Shown one piece after another: positions 24,748 through 33,900 of a DNA stretch of 64,000 bases. The stretch is from positions 130,589 to 194,588 of the forward strand of contig CAJUQN010000001.1 of assembly GCA_910588625.1 (NCBI GenBank), given 5' to 3'. The notes beneath the pieces were generated by a model, which had not been told where the DNA came from, did no database searches, and was given only the letters and a program-made list of their open reading frames with translations. Origin of the DNA: an uncultured Oscillospiraceae bacterium. Its GTDB lineage: Bacteria > Bacillota > Clostridia > Oscillospirales > Oscillospiraceae. A program made the translations under genes and the position numbers. Every line of letters begins with the position of its first letter. The stretch's first letter is position 1.

Positions 24748-25456
24748 AGACCTGTGCAAATCCTTCGGGGATCACCTGGTGCTGGACGGCATCTCCGAAC
24801 GCATCCGCCCCGGCGAGAAGGTGGTGGTCATCGGTCCCTCCGGCTCTGGCAAGTCCACCTTCCTGCGCTGCCTCAATTTGCTGGAGACTCCCACCTCCGG
24901 CTCCATCACCTTCGAGGGCCAGGAGATCACCGACCCTAAGGCGGACATCAACGCCATCCGCCGTCAGATGGGCATGGTGTTCCAACACTTCAACCTGTTC
25001 CCCAACATGACCATCCGGAAGAATATCACCCTGGCCCCTGTGCGCACCAAGCTGATGACCCAGGCGGAGGCGGACGACACCGCCACCGCGCTGCTTAAGC
25101 GGGTCAACCTGGAGGAGAAGGCGGACGCTTATCCCGCCCAGCTGTCCGGCGGGCAGAAGCAGCGCATCGCCATCGTGCGGGCGCTGGCCATGAAGCCCAA
25201 GCTTATGCTGTTTGACGAACCCACCTCCGCCCTGGACCCCGAGATGGTGGGCGAGGTGCTGGAGGTTATGAAGGAGCTGGCCGAGGAGGGCATGACCATG
25301 GTAGTGGTCACCCATGAGATGGGCTTTGCCCGTGAGGTAGGCACTCGGGTGCTGTTCATGGACCAGGGGCACATTTTGGAGCAGAACGAGCCCCGCTTCT
25401 TCTTCGACAACCCCAGGGAGCCCCGGACCATCGAATTTTTGTCCAAGGTTCTCTGA
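24734..25456 (+). CDS. Polar amino-acid ABC transporter, ATP-binding protein
   Basis: 240 residues, GlnQ/ArtP-type. Walker [11 protein letters not shown]-loop VFQHFNLF, signature LSGGQKQR, Walker [13 protein letters not shown] and switch VVTHEMGFA. The GTG start overlaps the permease end by 14 nt and has AAGGAGG inside the permease coding region, so the subunits are coupled. One ATPase with one permease implies a homodimeric transporter. Confidence 0.95.
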   Translation: MIVVKDLCKSFGDHLVLDGISERIRPGEKVVVIGPSGSGKSTFLRCLNLLETPTSGSITFEGQEITDPKADINAIRRQMGMVFQHFNLFPNMTIRKNITLAPVRTKLMTQAEADDTATALLKRVNLEEKADAYPAQLSGGQKQRIAIVRALAMKPKLMLFDEPTSALDPEMVGEVLEVMKELAEEGMTMVVVTHEMGFAREVGTRVLFMDQGHILEQNEPRFFFDNPREPRTIEFLSKVL

Positions 25457-25472
25457 ACATATGATTTGTGAA

Positions 25473-25502
25473 AACTGCCCGGTTTCTCCGGGCGGTTTTT
25501 AT
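25473..25502 (+). terminator. Terminator of the amino-acid transporter operon
   Basis: AACTGCCCGG (25473-25482) pairs with CCGGGCGGTT (25488-25497), loop TTTCT, followed by a T-run. Confidence 0.85.
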
Positions 25503-25514
25503 ACAATATTTTGC

Positions 25515-25543
25515 TTGCAATCCTTTCCTACTTCTGGTATTAT
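25515..25543 (+). promoter_or_regulatory. Promoter of uraA leader
   Basis: TTGCAA (25515-25520), 17 nt, TATTAT (25538-25543). Transcription would start near 25550, about 160 nt before uraA. Confidence 0.75.
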
Positions 25544-25572
25544 GGACCGAACGCAAAGGAGGAGAGAATGAT

Positions 25573-25638
25573 ATGCGCAATTCCGGATTTGTTCAGTGCA
25601 TCGGGCTTGGGGCGTATTATTTTCATTTCTTCTTGTAA
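25573..25638 (+). CDS. Putative leader peptide of the uraA attenuator
   Basis: A 21-codon frame, beginning MRNSGFVQC and ending YYFHFFL, stops exactly where the terminator stem begins (TAA 25636-25638). AAAGGAGG at 25555-25562 is a strong ribosome site. An overlapping alternative starts at ATG 25568 (5 nt from the site) and ends at 25657, inside the stem. Either way the ribosome would run over a U-rich stretch (25615-25635: TAT TAT TTT CAT TTC TTC TTG) directly before the hairpin. This is the layout of the enterobacterial pyrBI leader. Function is inference. Confidence 0.5.
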   Translation: MRNSGFVQCIGLGAYYFHFFL

Positions 25639-25671
25639 GGCAGTCGCCGTTTGGTGATTGCCTCTTTTTTT
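25638..25671 (+). terminator. Attenuator-type terminator before uraA
   Basis: AGGCAGTCGCC (25638-25648), loop GTTT, GGTGATTGCCT (25653-25663), an 11-bp stem with two G-U pairs, then CTTTTTTT. It lies between the promoter and uraA, 42 nt before the start codon, so read-through must be regulated or partial. Confidence 0.8.
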
Positions 25672-25712
25672 GCGCTTGTGACCTTCTATACCAATGAAAA
25701 GGGAGAGAGAGT

Positions 25713-27089
25713 ATGAACAATCAAGAACCTATCCGCGACGCCCGTACTTTGGGCATACCCAAGATGCTCATCCTGGGCCTCCAGCATATGTTCGCCATGT
25801 TCGGCGCCACCATTCTGGTGCCCATCCTGGTGAACAGCCAGACCAACGCCGCCGGCGAGGCCATCGGTATGCCGCTGTCCATCCAGACTACCCTGTTTTT
25901 CGCCGGGATCGGCACCCTGTTTTTCCATGTCTGCGCCAAATTGAGGGTGCCGGCCTTCCTGGGCTCCTCCTTTGCTTTCCTGGGCGGCTTTGCCGCCATG
26001 GGCAATATGAAGGAGGGCATCTACGCCGCCATGTCCCAGGCGGAAAAGCTGCAATACGCCTGCGGCGGCATTGTGGTGGCCGGCCTGCTGTATCTGGTAC
26101 TGGCCCTGCTGGTGAAGGTGGTGGGCGTGAACAAGGTCATGCGTTTCCTGCCCCCGGTGGTCACCGGCCCCATCATCATCTGTATCGGCCTGAACCTGGC
26201 CCCCTCCGCCGTCAACAACGCCGCCACCTGTTGGCCCCTGGCCCTCATTGCCCTGGCGGTCATCATCATCTTCAATATCTGGGGCAAAGGGATGCTCAAG
26301 ATCATCCCCATTCTACTGGGCGTGGTGATCTCCTACATTGCCGCCCTCATTATGAACGCGCTGGGTGTCACCGCCGCCGACGGCTCCGCCCTGTTGAACT
26401 TCGCCGCTGTGGCTGACGCGGGCTGGGTGGGACTGCCTCCCTTCCAGATCGCCAAGTTTGACATTTCCGCTGTTCTGGTTATGGCCCCCATCGCCATCGC
26501 GGCCATGATGGAGCACATCGGCGATATGTCTGCCATCTCCGCCACGGTGGGGGAGAACTTCCTGGAGAACCCGGGCCTGCACCGCACCCTCATCGGCGAC
26601 GGACTCGCCACCACCTTGTCCGCCATGTTCGGCGGCCCCGCCAACACCACCTATGGCGAGAACACCGGCGTATTGGTGCTGTCTCGCGTGTACGACCCCA
26701 ACGTAATCCGCCTGGCGGCTATCTACGCCGTAGTACTGGGCTTTATTCCCAAGATGGCTGAGATTATCGGCTCTATGCCCGCCGCCATCGTGGGCGGCGT
26801 CAGCTTCATGCTCTACGGTATGATTTCCGCCATCGGCGTGCGCAACATCGTGGAGAACAGGGTGGACTTTACCAACTCCCGGAATCTCATCATCGCCGCT
26901 GTTATTCTGGTGTGCGGCCTGGGCTTCTCCGGCGGACTGACCTTCGCCGTGGGCGGAGCCACCATCACGCTAACCTCTCTGTCCATCGCCGCCATCGCGG
27001 GCATCCTGCTCAACGCCATCCTGCCCGGCAATGACTATGAGTTCGGCGTCAACGACTCCGGCGACCAGCACCGCGGCATCCACGCATAA
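25713..27089 (+). CDS. uraA: Uracil permease
   Basis: 458 residues, nucleobase/cation symporter-2 family. Many hydrophobic segments, with LGLQHMFAMFGATILVPIL at the N-terminus, SSFAFLGG, the substrate-site segment APIAIAAMMEHIGDMSAIS (MMEHIGD has the conserved Glu that contacts uracil), and the family motif GPANTTYGENTGVLVLSRVYDP. The NTTYGEN form fits uracil rather than xanthine/urate carriers. It imports uracil with H+ for salvage. GGGAG precedes the ATG. Upstream lies a promoter, leader peptide and terminator, suggesting pyrimidine-responsive attenuation. Confidence 0.94.
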   Translation: MNNQEPIRDARTLGIPKMLILGLQHMFAMFGATILVPILVNSQTNAAGEAIGMPLSIQTTLFFAGIGTLFFHVCAKLRVPAFLGSSFAFLGGFAAMGNMKEGIYAAMSQAEKLQYACGGIVVAGLLYLVLALLVKVVGVNKVMRFLPPVVTGPIIICIGLNLAPSAVNNAATCWPLALIALAVIIIFNIWGKGMLKIIPILLGVVISYIAALIMNALGVTAADGSALLNFAAVADAGWVGLPPFQIAKFDISAVLVMAPIAIAAMMEHIGDMSAISATVGENFLENPGLHRTLIGDGLATTLSAMFGGPANTTYGENTGVLVLSRVYDPNVIRLAAIYAVVLGFIPKMAEIIGSMPAAIVGGVSFMLYGMISAIGVRNIVENRVDFTNSRNLIIAAVILVCGLGFSGGLTFAVGGATITLTSLSIAAIAGILLNAILPGNDYEFGVNDSGDQHRGIHA

Positions 27090-27186
27090 CCTCCTTTTTC
27101 TTTGTAAAGAAAAAGAGACTTTTCATCCGTTACTTCCCATGCAGTTCCGTCACGCACCCGCTCAACCACCTTTTGAAGCAAAAAAG

Positions 27187-27216
27187 ACCGCCCTGTATCA
27201 CAGGGCGGTTCTTTTT
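27187..27216. terminator. Bidirectional terminator between uraA and pepV
   Basis: ACCGCCCTGT (27187-27196), ATC loop, ACAGGGCGGT (27200-27209), with A5 on the left and T5 on the right. A second A/T-rich hairpin (CTTTTTCTTT/AAAGAAAAAG) follows uraA near 27095-27118. Confidence 0.85.
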
Positions 27217-27252
27217 CAGCCTTTACCTTCAAGACAGAAGGCTTTACTGCGA

Positions 27253-28653
27253 TTACTCACACATATCTATGATAATATGCGCGAACAGCTTGGCGGACAG
27301 CATCAAGTCGCTCACCCGCACCCGCTCGTCCGCGCCGTGCAGATGCGTGTCAAATCCCGGCAGCGTGCACCCAAACGCCACACCGCCTGGGATATCGTGG
27401 ACATAGGTGCCTCCGCCCGTGGACAAACACTCACCCTTCAGCCCGCTGTACTCCTCATACCGCTTCAACAGCGTCTTGATGAACGGACTGCCGGCGGGCA
27501 CGTGGTGCGGCGCACCCTGGAACCCTTCAAAGCCAAAGCCCCGTCCCTCAAGCGCGGCCCTTGCCACGTTCAAGCAGTTCTCCTCGGTAGCGCATAGCGG
27601 GACGCGGCTGTCAAAAAAGCCCTTCAACTCCGTCTGTGTGATTTCCAGCAGAGAAAACGCCACGGTCAGCGGCCCGGCGACAGGCTCCTCCTGAGCAATG
27701 CCCAGCACCCGGCCCTTGCAGTCCCCGTGGGGAAACAGGGCCTTCAAATCGTCCAGAGCATCCTTGCACCCGCCCTCTGCCAGCGGCAGGGCGCACAGCA
27801 GAGCAATCAGCCCCGTGATCGCGTTGTTGCCGTCCTCGGGCATAGCGGCGTGGGAGTTTTCCCCCTTGGCCTTGATGACGGTCACCCCGTTCTCATGGGC
27901 AAAGGTGAATTTGATCCCCGTGCGAGAAGTGATATTTCGGGCCACGGGCTGGATGTCATACATGGTCAGCCCTTCCACCGCCGCGGACGCCTCGCCCGGC
28001 AGGATATTACTCCGAATGCCGCCGTGGAGCCACTTCACCCGGGGCAGCTCAGTCTGCTCCGGCCAGCGCTTCGTAAAGGTGGGACGGAACCCACCCTTCT
28101 CTGTGTTGATGACCGGAAACCCGGAATCGGGGGAGAAGGTGGCTGGGGCGTAGGGGTGCCGGGCAAAATACCACGCGATGTCTCCGGACCCGCTCTCCTC
28201 ATTGGTGCCCATGATGACCTTGCAGTTGCGCTTGAGCGGCACGCCCAGGTCCTTCACCGCCTTCATGGCCAGCAGGGAGGCCACCACCGGCCCTTTGTCG
28301 TCGTCGGTGCCCCGGCCGTACAGCAGGCCGTCCACCAGCTTGGGGGCGTAGGGCTGGGTCACCGTCCATCCCGCGCCGGGGGCCACCACGTCCAGGTGCC
28401 CCAGGATGTGGAGCGCGTCCTCCTCGCCGTTCAGGTCGGCGGTGCCCACATAGCCCTCGTGGTTTTCGACGGTCAATCCCCACTCCTCGGCAATGGCCAA
28501 CGCCTCTTTCAGGGCGGCGGCAGGGCCGGGGCCAAAGGGCGCCCCAGGAGCGGCCTCGCCCTCCACACTGTCGATGGCCACCAGGCGGCTCACCGCGTCT
28601 ACCAACAGTTTTTCTTGATCCGCGAAATAGGCTTCGATCTGTTCTCTCATCAT
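27253..28653 (-). CDS. pepV: Dipeptidase, M20 family (PepV/Sapep type)
   Basis: 466 residues, the length of PepV. It is a zinc exopeptidase cleaving dipeptides, including beta-Ala and some D-amino-acid forms. Metal/catalytic features: HILGHLDVVAPGAGW (first His and Asp), YGRGTDDDKGP (bridging Asp), GTNEESGSGD (general base Glu), FSPDSGFPVI, and the final His near FDTHLHGADE. A lid-domain insertion is present between. The ATG pair at 28653/28650 follows AGGAGG. The neighbouring divergently spaced DauR-like regulator is a common companion of such peptidases. Confidence 0.93.
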   Translation of the reverse strand: MMREQIEAYFADQEKLLVDAVSRLVAIDSVEGEAAPGAPFGPGPAAALKEALAIAEEWGLTVENHEGYVGTADLNGEEDALHILGHLDVVAPGAGWTVTQPYAPKLVDGLLYGRGTDDDKGPVVASLLAMKAVKDLGVPLKRNCKVIMGTNEESGSGDIAWYFARHPYAPATFSPDSGFPVINTEKGGFRPTFTKRWPEQTELPRVKWLHGGIRSNILPGEASAAVEGLTMYDIQPVARNITSRTGIKFTFAHENGVTVIKAKGENSHAAMPEDGNNAITGLIALLCALPLAEGGCKDALDDLKALFPHGDCKGRVLGIAQEEPVAGPLTVAFSLLEITQTELKGFFDSRVPLCATEENCLNVARAALEGRGFGFEGFQGAPHHVPAGSPFIKTLLKRYEEYSGLKGECLSTGGGTYVHDIPGGVAFGCTLPGFDTHLHGADERVRVSDLMLSAKLFAHIIIDMCE

Positions 28654-28722
28654 ATGTACCTCCTCGTCGCAAAGTCCGCTCAGCTCCGGCGAAAGCGAAG
28701 TTCGCTCCCTTGCTCCTCTTCT

Positions 28723-28754
28723 CCCCACAAAGCCAGAAGAGCGGCTTTGCGGGG
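28723..28754. other. Hairpin in the pepV leader
   Basis: CCCCACAAAGCC (28723-28734) pairs with GGCTTTGCGGGG (28743-28754) with one mismatch. Smaller GCGAAGTTCGC and CCGCTTCGGCGG hairpins flank it. No T-run; role unknown. Confidence 0.45.
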
Positions 28755-28795
28755 ACCCCGCTTCGGCGGTTTACCACCAGTTTGATATCTGCTCT

Positions 28796-28824
28796 ATTTT
28801 ATCGCTTTTCCCTGTCAATTACAA
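28796..28824 (-). promoter_or_regulatory. Promoter of pepV
   Basis: Minus strand TTGTAA (28824-28819), 17 nt, TAAAAT (28801-28796). The 140-nt leader contains the hairpins at 28680-28770. Confidence 0.6.
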
Positions 28825-28941
28825 GGGAAATATGTCAGTCTACGCCCTCTGCAATAATGGCTCTGCTGTCCACACTGTCCGTTCGCTTCGACATGATGGC
28901 TTGATACGCCGCAGAGGAAAAACATGCGTCCTCTCCTTCCC

Positions 28942-29577
28942 CTATTCCGGCTCCTCCGCGCCCACCTCTTCCAGGTATTTGTAAATGGTGTACCGGGACA
29001 CCCCCAGCCGTCCCGCCACATAGGGCACCGACTTCCGGTACGAAAAGGCGCTTCTCTCCCGCAGCAGGGCCACTACCCTCAGCCGGTCCGCCTTGGTCAG
29101 CGCCTCCAAAGGCTTGCCCAAAGCGGCCACGCACTGGTCGAACAGGTCCGCCAGCTGCCGGGAGTCCCCTGGCTGCCACAGGGCGGAGCGCAGGTCGGAC
29201 TGGGCGCTCATCAGGTCCTCCAAAATGCGGTTGGCAAACACCAGAGACGTATAATCGAAGTTGATGCCCAGGGCCAGGTTGTAGTCCTCCCCGATCATGT
29301 GAAAGGTGGAGGATTTGGTCTGCCGCCCGTCGGGTGTGGTGGCGGCCAGGTTCACCTGGTCTGTTGTGGCGGCCTGCTCGTCCAGCTCCAAACCGATGCC
29401 CATGATGTCCATGGTGGACCCCACCTCCCGGCCGGACACGTGGCCGTTGTAGATGGACAAAATGGGGTGGGTGGGTACGCCCATGTCGTGGACCAGGGTC
29501 TCGCAGGTGGAGCCGAACATCTCGGCAATGCCACGGGCGGTGCGGTCTAAAAACTCAAAGGCTTCCTCTCTTGTCAA
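28942..29577 (-). CDS. YheO/DauR-type PAS and helix-turn-helix regulator
   Basis: 211 residues. Residues about 1-120 form the YheO-like PAS domain (FGSTCETLVHDMGVPTHPILSIYNGHVSGREVGSTMD ... FHMIGEDYNLALGINFDYT), and the C-terminal 60 residues carry the DauR helix-turn-helix (ALTKADRLRVVALLRERSAFSYRKSVPYVAGRLGVSRYTIYKYLEEV). DauR controls D-arginine catabolism; relatives sit beside peptidase or amino-acid genes, as here beside pepV. TTG at 29577 is preferred because AAGGAG lies 8 nt upstream; the TTG at 29598 would overlap that site. Promoter TTGTGT-17-TATAAT upstream. Confidence 0.88.
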   Translation of the reverse strand: MTREEAFEFLDRTARGIAEMFGSTCETLVHDMGVPTHPILSIYNGHVSGREVGSTMDIMGIGLELDEQAATTDQVNLAATTPDGRQTKSSTFHMIGEDYNLALGINFDYTSLVFANRILEDLMSAQSDLRSALWQPGDSRQLADLFDQCVAALGKPLEALTKADRLRVVALLRERSAFSYRKSVPYVAGRLGVSRYTIYKYLEEVGAEEPE

Positions 29578-29638
29578 TGCGTGCACTCCTTCCAACAATC
29601 GCCTGTGCGGCCAGGGCTTAACCGATTACGGCACCCCG

Positions 29639-29667
29639 ATTATATCCCATTCCCCAGGAAAACACAA
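29639..29667 (-). promoter_or_regulatory. Promoter of the DauR-like gene
   Basis: Minus strand TTGTGT (29667-29662), 17 nt, TATAAT (29644-29639). Confidence 0.75.
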
Positions 29668-29723
29668 GTCCGGGGCACGGGATGAAACATAGAAACAATC
29701 GCGTCTCTCCCCAAAAGTTGTTG

Positions 29724-29752
29724 TTTACTTTACCTCTTTTATCTGTTAAAAT
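29724..29752 (+). promoter_or_regulatory. Promoter of the yerC-like gene
   Basis: TTTACT (29724-29729), 17 nt, TAAAAT (29747-29752); GGAGGGGG precedes the ATG at 29792. Confidence 0.7.
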
Positions 29753-29791
29753 ATGAGCTAGAATGACCCAGCGCAGGAGGGGGATATTTTT

Positions 29792-30088
29792 ATGCCGAAA
29801 GCCACCAACAAACAGCGCAGCATGGCGCTTTATGAGAGCATTTTGGAGCTAAAAAACCTGGAAGAGTGCGTCGCCTTTTTTGACGACCTGTGCACCGTGG
29901 GCGAGCTGCGGGCCATGGAGCAGCGGTATGACGTGGCCCTGTTGCTGGACGACGGGCTGGTGTACACAGAGATCCTGGAAAAGACCGGGGCCAGCTCGGC
30001 CACCATCAGCCGGGTGAATCGGATTTTTTCCTTTGGCGCGGGAGGGTTCCGGGAGATGATCCAGCGCCGGAAAGCACGAAAGGAGTAA
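29792..30088 (+). CDS. YerC/YecD family TrpR-related protein
   Basis: 98 residues, all-helical TrpR-like fold: ALYESILELKNLEECVAFFDDLCTVGELRAMEQRYDVALLLDDGLVYTEILEKTGASSATISRVNRIFSFGAGGFREMI. The SSATISRVNR recognition helix is kept. Relatives are found throughout Firmicutes; ligand and targets are not established. The stop is 4 nt before the next gene, so the two are cotranscribed. Confidence 0.92.
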   Translation: MPKATNKQRSMALYESILELKNLEECVAFFDDLCTVGELRAMEQRYDVALLLDDGLVYTEILEKTGASSATISRVNRIFSFGAGGFREMIQRRKARKE

Positions 30089-30092
30089 TCTT

Positions 30093-30914
30093 ATGGATGT
30101 CAGACTAAACACAAGCCTGACCGCAGCCGTGCAGGCCGCAGCTCCGGTGCAGACCGAAAAGGCGCAGGAGCGCGAGGCCCCGGCCCGGGCCCCGCACTAT
30201 CTCTCCGACCAGATTTTCATCTCCGCGGAAGGGCGGGCGGCGGCTGAGGCAGCTGCCAAGGAACAGGGTTTTGACCCGGCGGAGGCTTTGAAGATACCAA
30301 ACATTGACGAGCTGGACGCCGCGTTTGAGGCACAGTGGCCCGAGATAAAGAAGCAGGCAGACGCCCTCTTGGCCCAAAACCAACTGCCCGTCAACCTTCG
30401 GGCCTCTGTAGACCCGGACGGCTCCGTCTGGCGGAGGGCATATTTTGACTCCCTGACAGAGCAGTTTAACCACACTGAGCAGACCATCCGGGACTACTAC
30501 GCTGAGGAGCACGCCAAAAATACGTCCATGCCCTTTGACAACGCCTGGAATTACATCCGGGAAAAGTACCTCGACTGCTGTTCCGATTCTCCCTACTTCC
30601 GCTCCGATATGTCCCCTGACCAGCGGCAGACGGCCTACTGGCAGGAGCGCTTTTTGCTGACCACGGGCCGGATTTACACCCTGAACGACCCCTATGCCCT
30701 GGCCTCTATCGGCGGGCCAGTCAACCACTTTGACATGGAGAAAACCGCCACAGCCGCCGCCGACGCCAAGATCGACGCCCTGATCCGAGAGCGGTACACG
30801 CCGGAGGAAATCAAAGAAAACGAGCGCATTACCACCGAGTTCATGGCAAAGGCCGAGGAACGAAAACGCCTTGCCGATGAGAGAGCGGCTTCCGGCGCAA
30901 AATTCTATCCATAA
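30093..30914 (+). CDS. Uncharacterised soluble protein, operon with yerC-like gene
   Basis: 273 residues, no signal peptide and no membrane segment. Ala/Glu/Lys-rich and mostly helical, with charged helices at both ends (GRAAAEAAAKEQGFD, FMAKAEERKRLADERAA). A central part is aromatic-rich (WRRAYFDSLTEQFNHTEQTIRDYYAEEHAKN, AWNYIREKYLDCC, YWQERFLLTTGRIYTLNDPY). I do not recognise a domain. The Ala/Pro-rich N-terminus (LTAAVQAAAPVQTEKAQ) looks flexible. It begins 4 nt after the YerC stop with GGAG in front, so its job may relate to that regulator, but nothing in the sequence proves it. Confidence 0.75.
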   Translation: MDVRLNTSLTAAVQAAAPVQTEKAQEREAPARAPHYLSDQIFISAEGRAAAEAAAKEQGFDPAEALKIPNIDELDAAFEAQWPEIKKQADALLAQNQLPVNLRASVDPDGSVWRRAYFDSLTEQFNHTEQTIRDYYAEEHAKNTSMPFDNAWNYIREKYLDCCSDSPYFRSDMSPDQRQTAYWQERFLLTTGRIYTLNDPYALASIGGPVNHFDMEKTATAAADAKIDALIRERYTPEEIKENERITTEFMAKAEERKRLADERAASGAKFYP

Positions 30915-30949
30915 TAGGAACCCCCCAGCACAGCCGGGGGGTTCCTATT
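30913..30949. terminator. Hairpin between convergent genes
   Basis: AATAGGAACCCCCC (30913-30926) pairs with GGGGGGTTCCTATT (30936-30949), a perfect 14-bp stem. It probably terminates both the hypothetical gene and purL. Confidence 0.75.
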
Positions 30950-30953
30950 CTAT

Positions 30954-33900
30954 TTATCGGAAATACAACGCGCCGGAATCAAAAATCGGCTGCAGCTTCT
31001 CGCCGGAGATGTTCTTGGCGACGAACTCACCCCGCCGCTCGCTGTGGCCCATCTTGCCGAACACCCGACCGTCCGGAGAGAATACACCTTCGATGGCACA
31101 CACGGAGCCGTTGGGGTTCACCGCGATGTCCATGGACGGCACGCCCTGGGCGTCCACGTACTGGGTGGCAATCTGGCCGTTGGCAATGAGCTGGTCCACC
31201 ACCGCCTGGGGCGCCGCAAAGCGGCCCTCGCCGTGGGACACGGGGATAGCGTGGAGGTCGCCCACATGGCTGAGCAGCATCCAGGGGGACTTGACGGAAC
31301 ACACCCGGGTGGTGACATATCGGCTCTGGTGGCGGCCGATCAGGTTGTAAGTCAGAGTGGGGCTGTTCTCGTCCACAGGGGTGATCTCGCCCCGGGGCAG
31401 CAGTCCCAGCTTCAGCAGCGCCTGGAAGCCGTTGCAGATGCCCAGCATCAGGCCGTCCCGGTGCTTCAAGAGGTCGTGGACCGCGTCGGTGAGCCGGGGG
31501 TTGCGGAAAAAGGACACGATGAGCTTGGCGCTGCCCTCCGGCTCGTCGCCGCCGGAGAAGCCGCCGGGCAAAAACACGATTTGCGCGTTCTTGATGGCCC
31601 GTTCCAGCTCCACGGCGGACTGGGCCAGGGCGTCGGGGGTGAGGTTGCGGATCACCACGGTTTCCGCATCCATCCCCGCCCGCAGGCAGGCCCGGACGGA
31701 GTCGTACTCGCAGTTGGTGCCGGGGAACACAGGGATGACCACCCGGGGCCGGGCGATCTCGCCGTCGAACACGGCGGGGGAGCGACGCTCCCAGGTGATC
31801 GTCTCCACCGGCTCAGACGTGCCCGCGCGGGTGGGGTAGACCTCCTCCAGCGTACCCTCGTTGAGCTTCAAAAGCTCGTCGATGAGGGCGGAGTCTCCGC
31901 CGATTTTAATGATAGGCTCAGCCGTGGTAATGCCTACGCGGCGGGCATAAGGGCATTCAATGTCCTCTATCAGCTCGGCCACGATAACAGCGGAACCGAT
32001 TCCGTACCAGTTGGTCACATCATCGTCGGTCTGGAAGCCCACGCGGTTGCCGAAGGACATCTTCATAACCGCGTCGGCCATTCCGTGTTCCGCCACCCAG
32101 GCGGCCTTCACCTTGCCGTCCTGTGCCAATCGGTAGAACGCCTCCCAGGAGGCTTTCCGGCTATCTGCCCTGTCGTCATTGGGGGCAAAGCAGTACACCG
32201 GGTGGCCTGCCTCTTTGAACTCAGGGGAGAGCACGTCCCCGGCTTTCACGGGAGCGACGGCAAAGGCGATCACTGTAGGGGGTACGTCCAAATCCAGGAA
32301 GGAGCCGGACATGGAATCCTTGCCACCGATGGCGGCGGCGCCGTAATCCAGCTGGGCGTCCAGCGCCCCAAGCAGGGCGGCGAAGGGCTTGCCCCAGCGC
32401 GCCGGTTCGTCCCGCAGCTTCTCAAAGAACTCCTGCAAGGTGAGATACGCACCTTTGTAATCCGCACCCGCCGCCACCAGCTTGGCAATAGCGGCAGTCA
32501 CCGCGTCATAAGCACCCCAGTAGGGACTGGCGGACATGGCCTCCGGATCACAGGCGTAGGCCATGACGCTGGCCTGATCCGTCTCCTCCCCCGGCATGGT
32601 GGGCAGCAGGGCCGCCATAGCCTGGGCGGGGGTGGTCTGGGTCTTGCCGCCAAAGGGCATCAGCACGGAACCCGCGCCGATAGAGCCGTCAAACCGCTCC
32701 ACCAGCCCCCTGCGGGAGGCGCATTTCAAACTGGCCGCCATCTCCCGCAGGGTGGAGGGCCGTTCCACGCCGTGCCCCACATACTCCGGCACGGACACGC
32801 CGGCCCGCTTCACCGCGCCGTTGGTGTTCAAAAACTCCCGGCTCAGATCCGCGATGGTCTGCCCCTTCCAGGTCATGACCATGCGTGGGCTCTCGGTGAC
32901 CACGGCCACCCGGTAGGCCTCCAGGTTCTCCGCCTCCGCCATGGCAATGAACTGCTCCTCGTCCTCGGCGGCGACCACCACCGCCATGCGCTCCTGGCTC
33001 TCGGAGATGGCAAGCTCGGTGCCGTCCAGGCCCTCGTACTTCTTGCGCACCGCGTCCAGGTCGATCTCCAGCCCGTCTGCCAGCTCGCCGATGGCCACCG
33101 ACACGCCCCCCGCGCCAAAGTCATTGCACCGTTTAATCATCCGGGTGACGTTCTCGTCCCGGAACAGCCGCTGGAGTTTGCGCTCCTCGGGGGCGTTGCC
33201 CTTCTGCACCTCGCTGGCCATGGTAGCCAGCGACTTTTTATTGTGGCTCTTGGAGGACCCGGTGGCCCCGCCGATGCCGTCCCGGCCCGTGCGCCCGCCT
33301 AAAAGGATGACAACGTCCCCGGGGGCGGGGCGCTCCCGCCGCACATGGCCGGCAGGGGCGGCGGCCACCACCGCGCCGCACTCCAGCCGCTTGGCGATGT
33401 AACCGGGGTGGTACAGCTCGGCCACGTGGCCGGTGGCAAGGCCGATCTGATTGCCGTAGGAGGAATAGCCCGCCGCGGCGGTCTGGGCCAGCTTCCGCTG
33501 GGGCAGCTTCCCCTCCAGGGTGTCGCTCAAGGGCACGGTGGGGTCGCCGCCTCCGGTGACCCGCATGGCCTGGTGGACGTAGGCCCGGCCGGACAGGGGG
33601 TCCCGGATGCAGCCGCCGATGCAGGTGGCCGCGCCGCCAAAGGGCTCGATCTCGGTGGGGTGGTTATGGGTCTCGTTTTTGAACATGAGCAGCCAGTCCT
33701 GCTCTTCGCCGTCCACCACGGCGGGGACGTGGATGGAGCAGGCGTTGATCTCCTCGCTCTCGTCCAGCTCCGGCAGGAGGCCCCGTTTTTTGAGGACCTT
33801 CGTGCCGATGGTGGCGATGTCCATCAGGGTCTGGGGACGCTTTCCAGCCTTCTCCTCGCCATACGCCTCCACCCGGGCGGCCAGATAGCGCTCATAGGCG

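Noticed and set aside
25550..25712. T-box or PyrR-type leader upstream of uraA
   Set aside because: No T-box sequence (AGGGTGGNACCGCG) and no PyrR-binding consensus; the leader-peptide layout explains the region better.
31044..33302. A 752-codon open frame antisense to purL
   Set aside because: No recognisable domain and no ribosome site; explained by third-position GC bias in purL.
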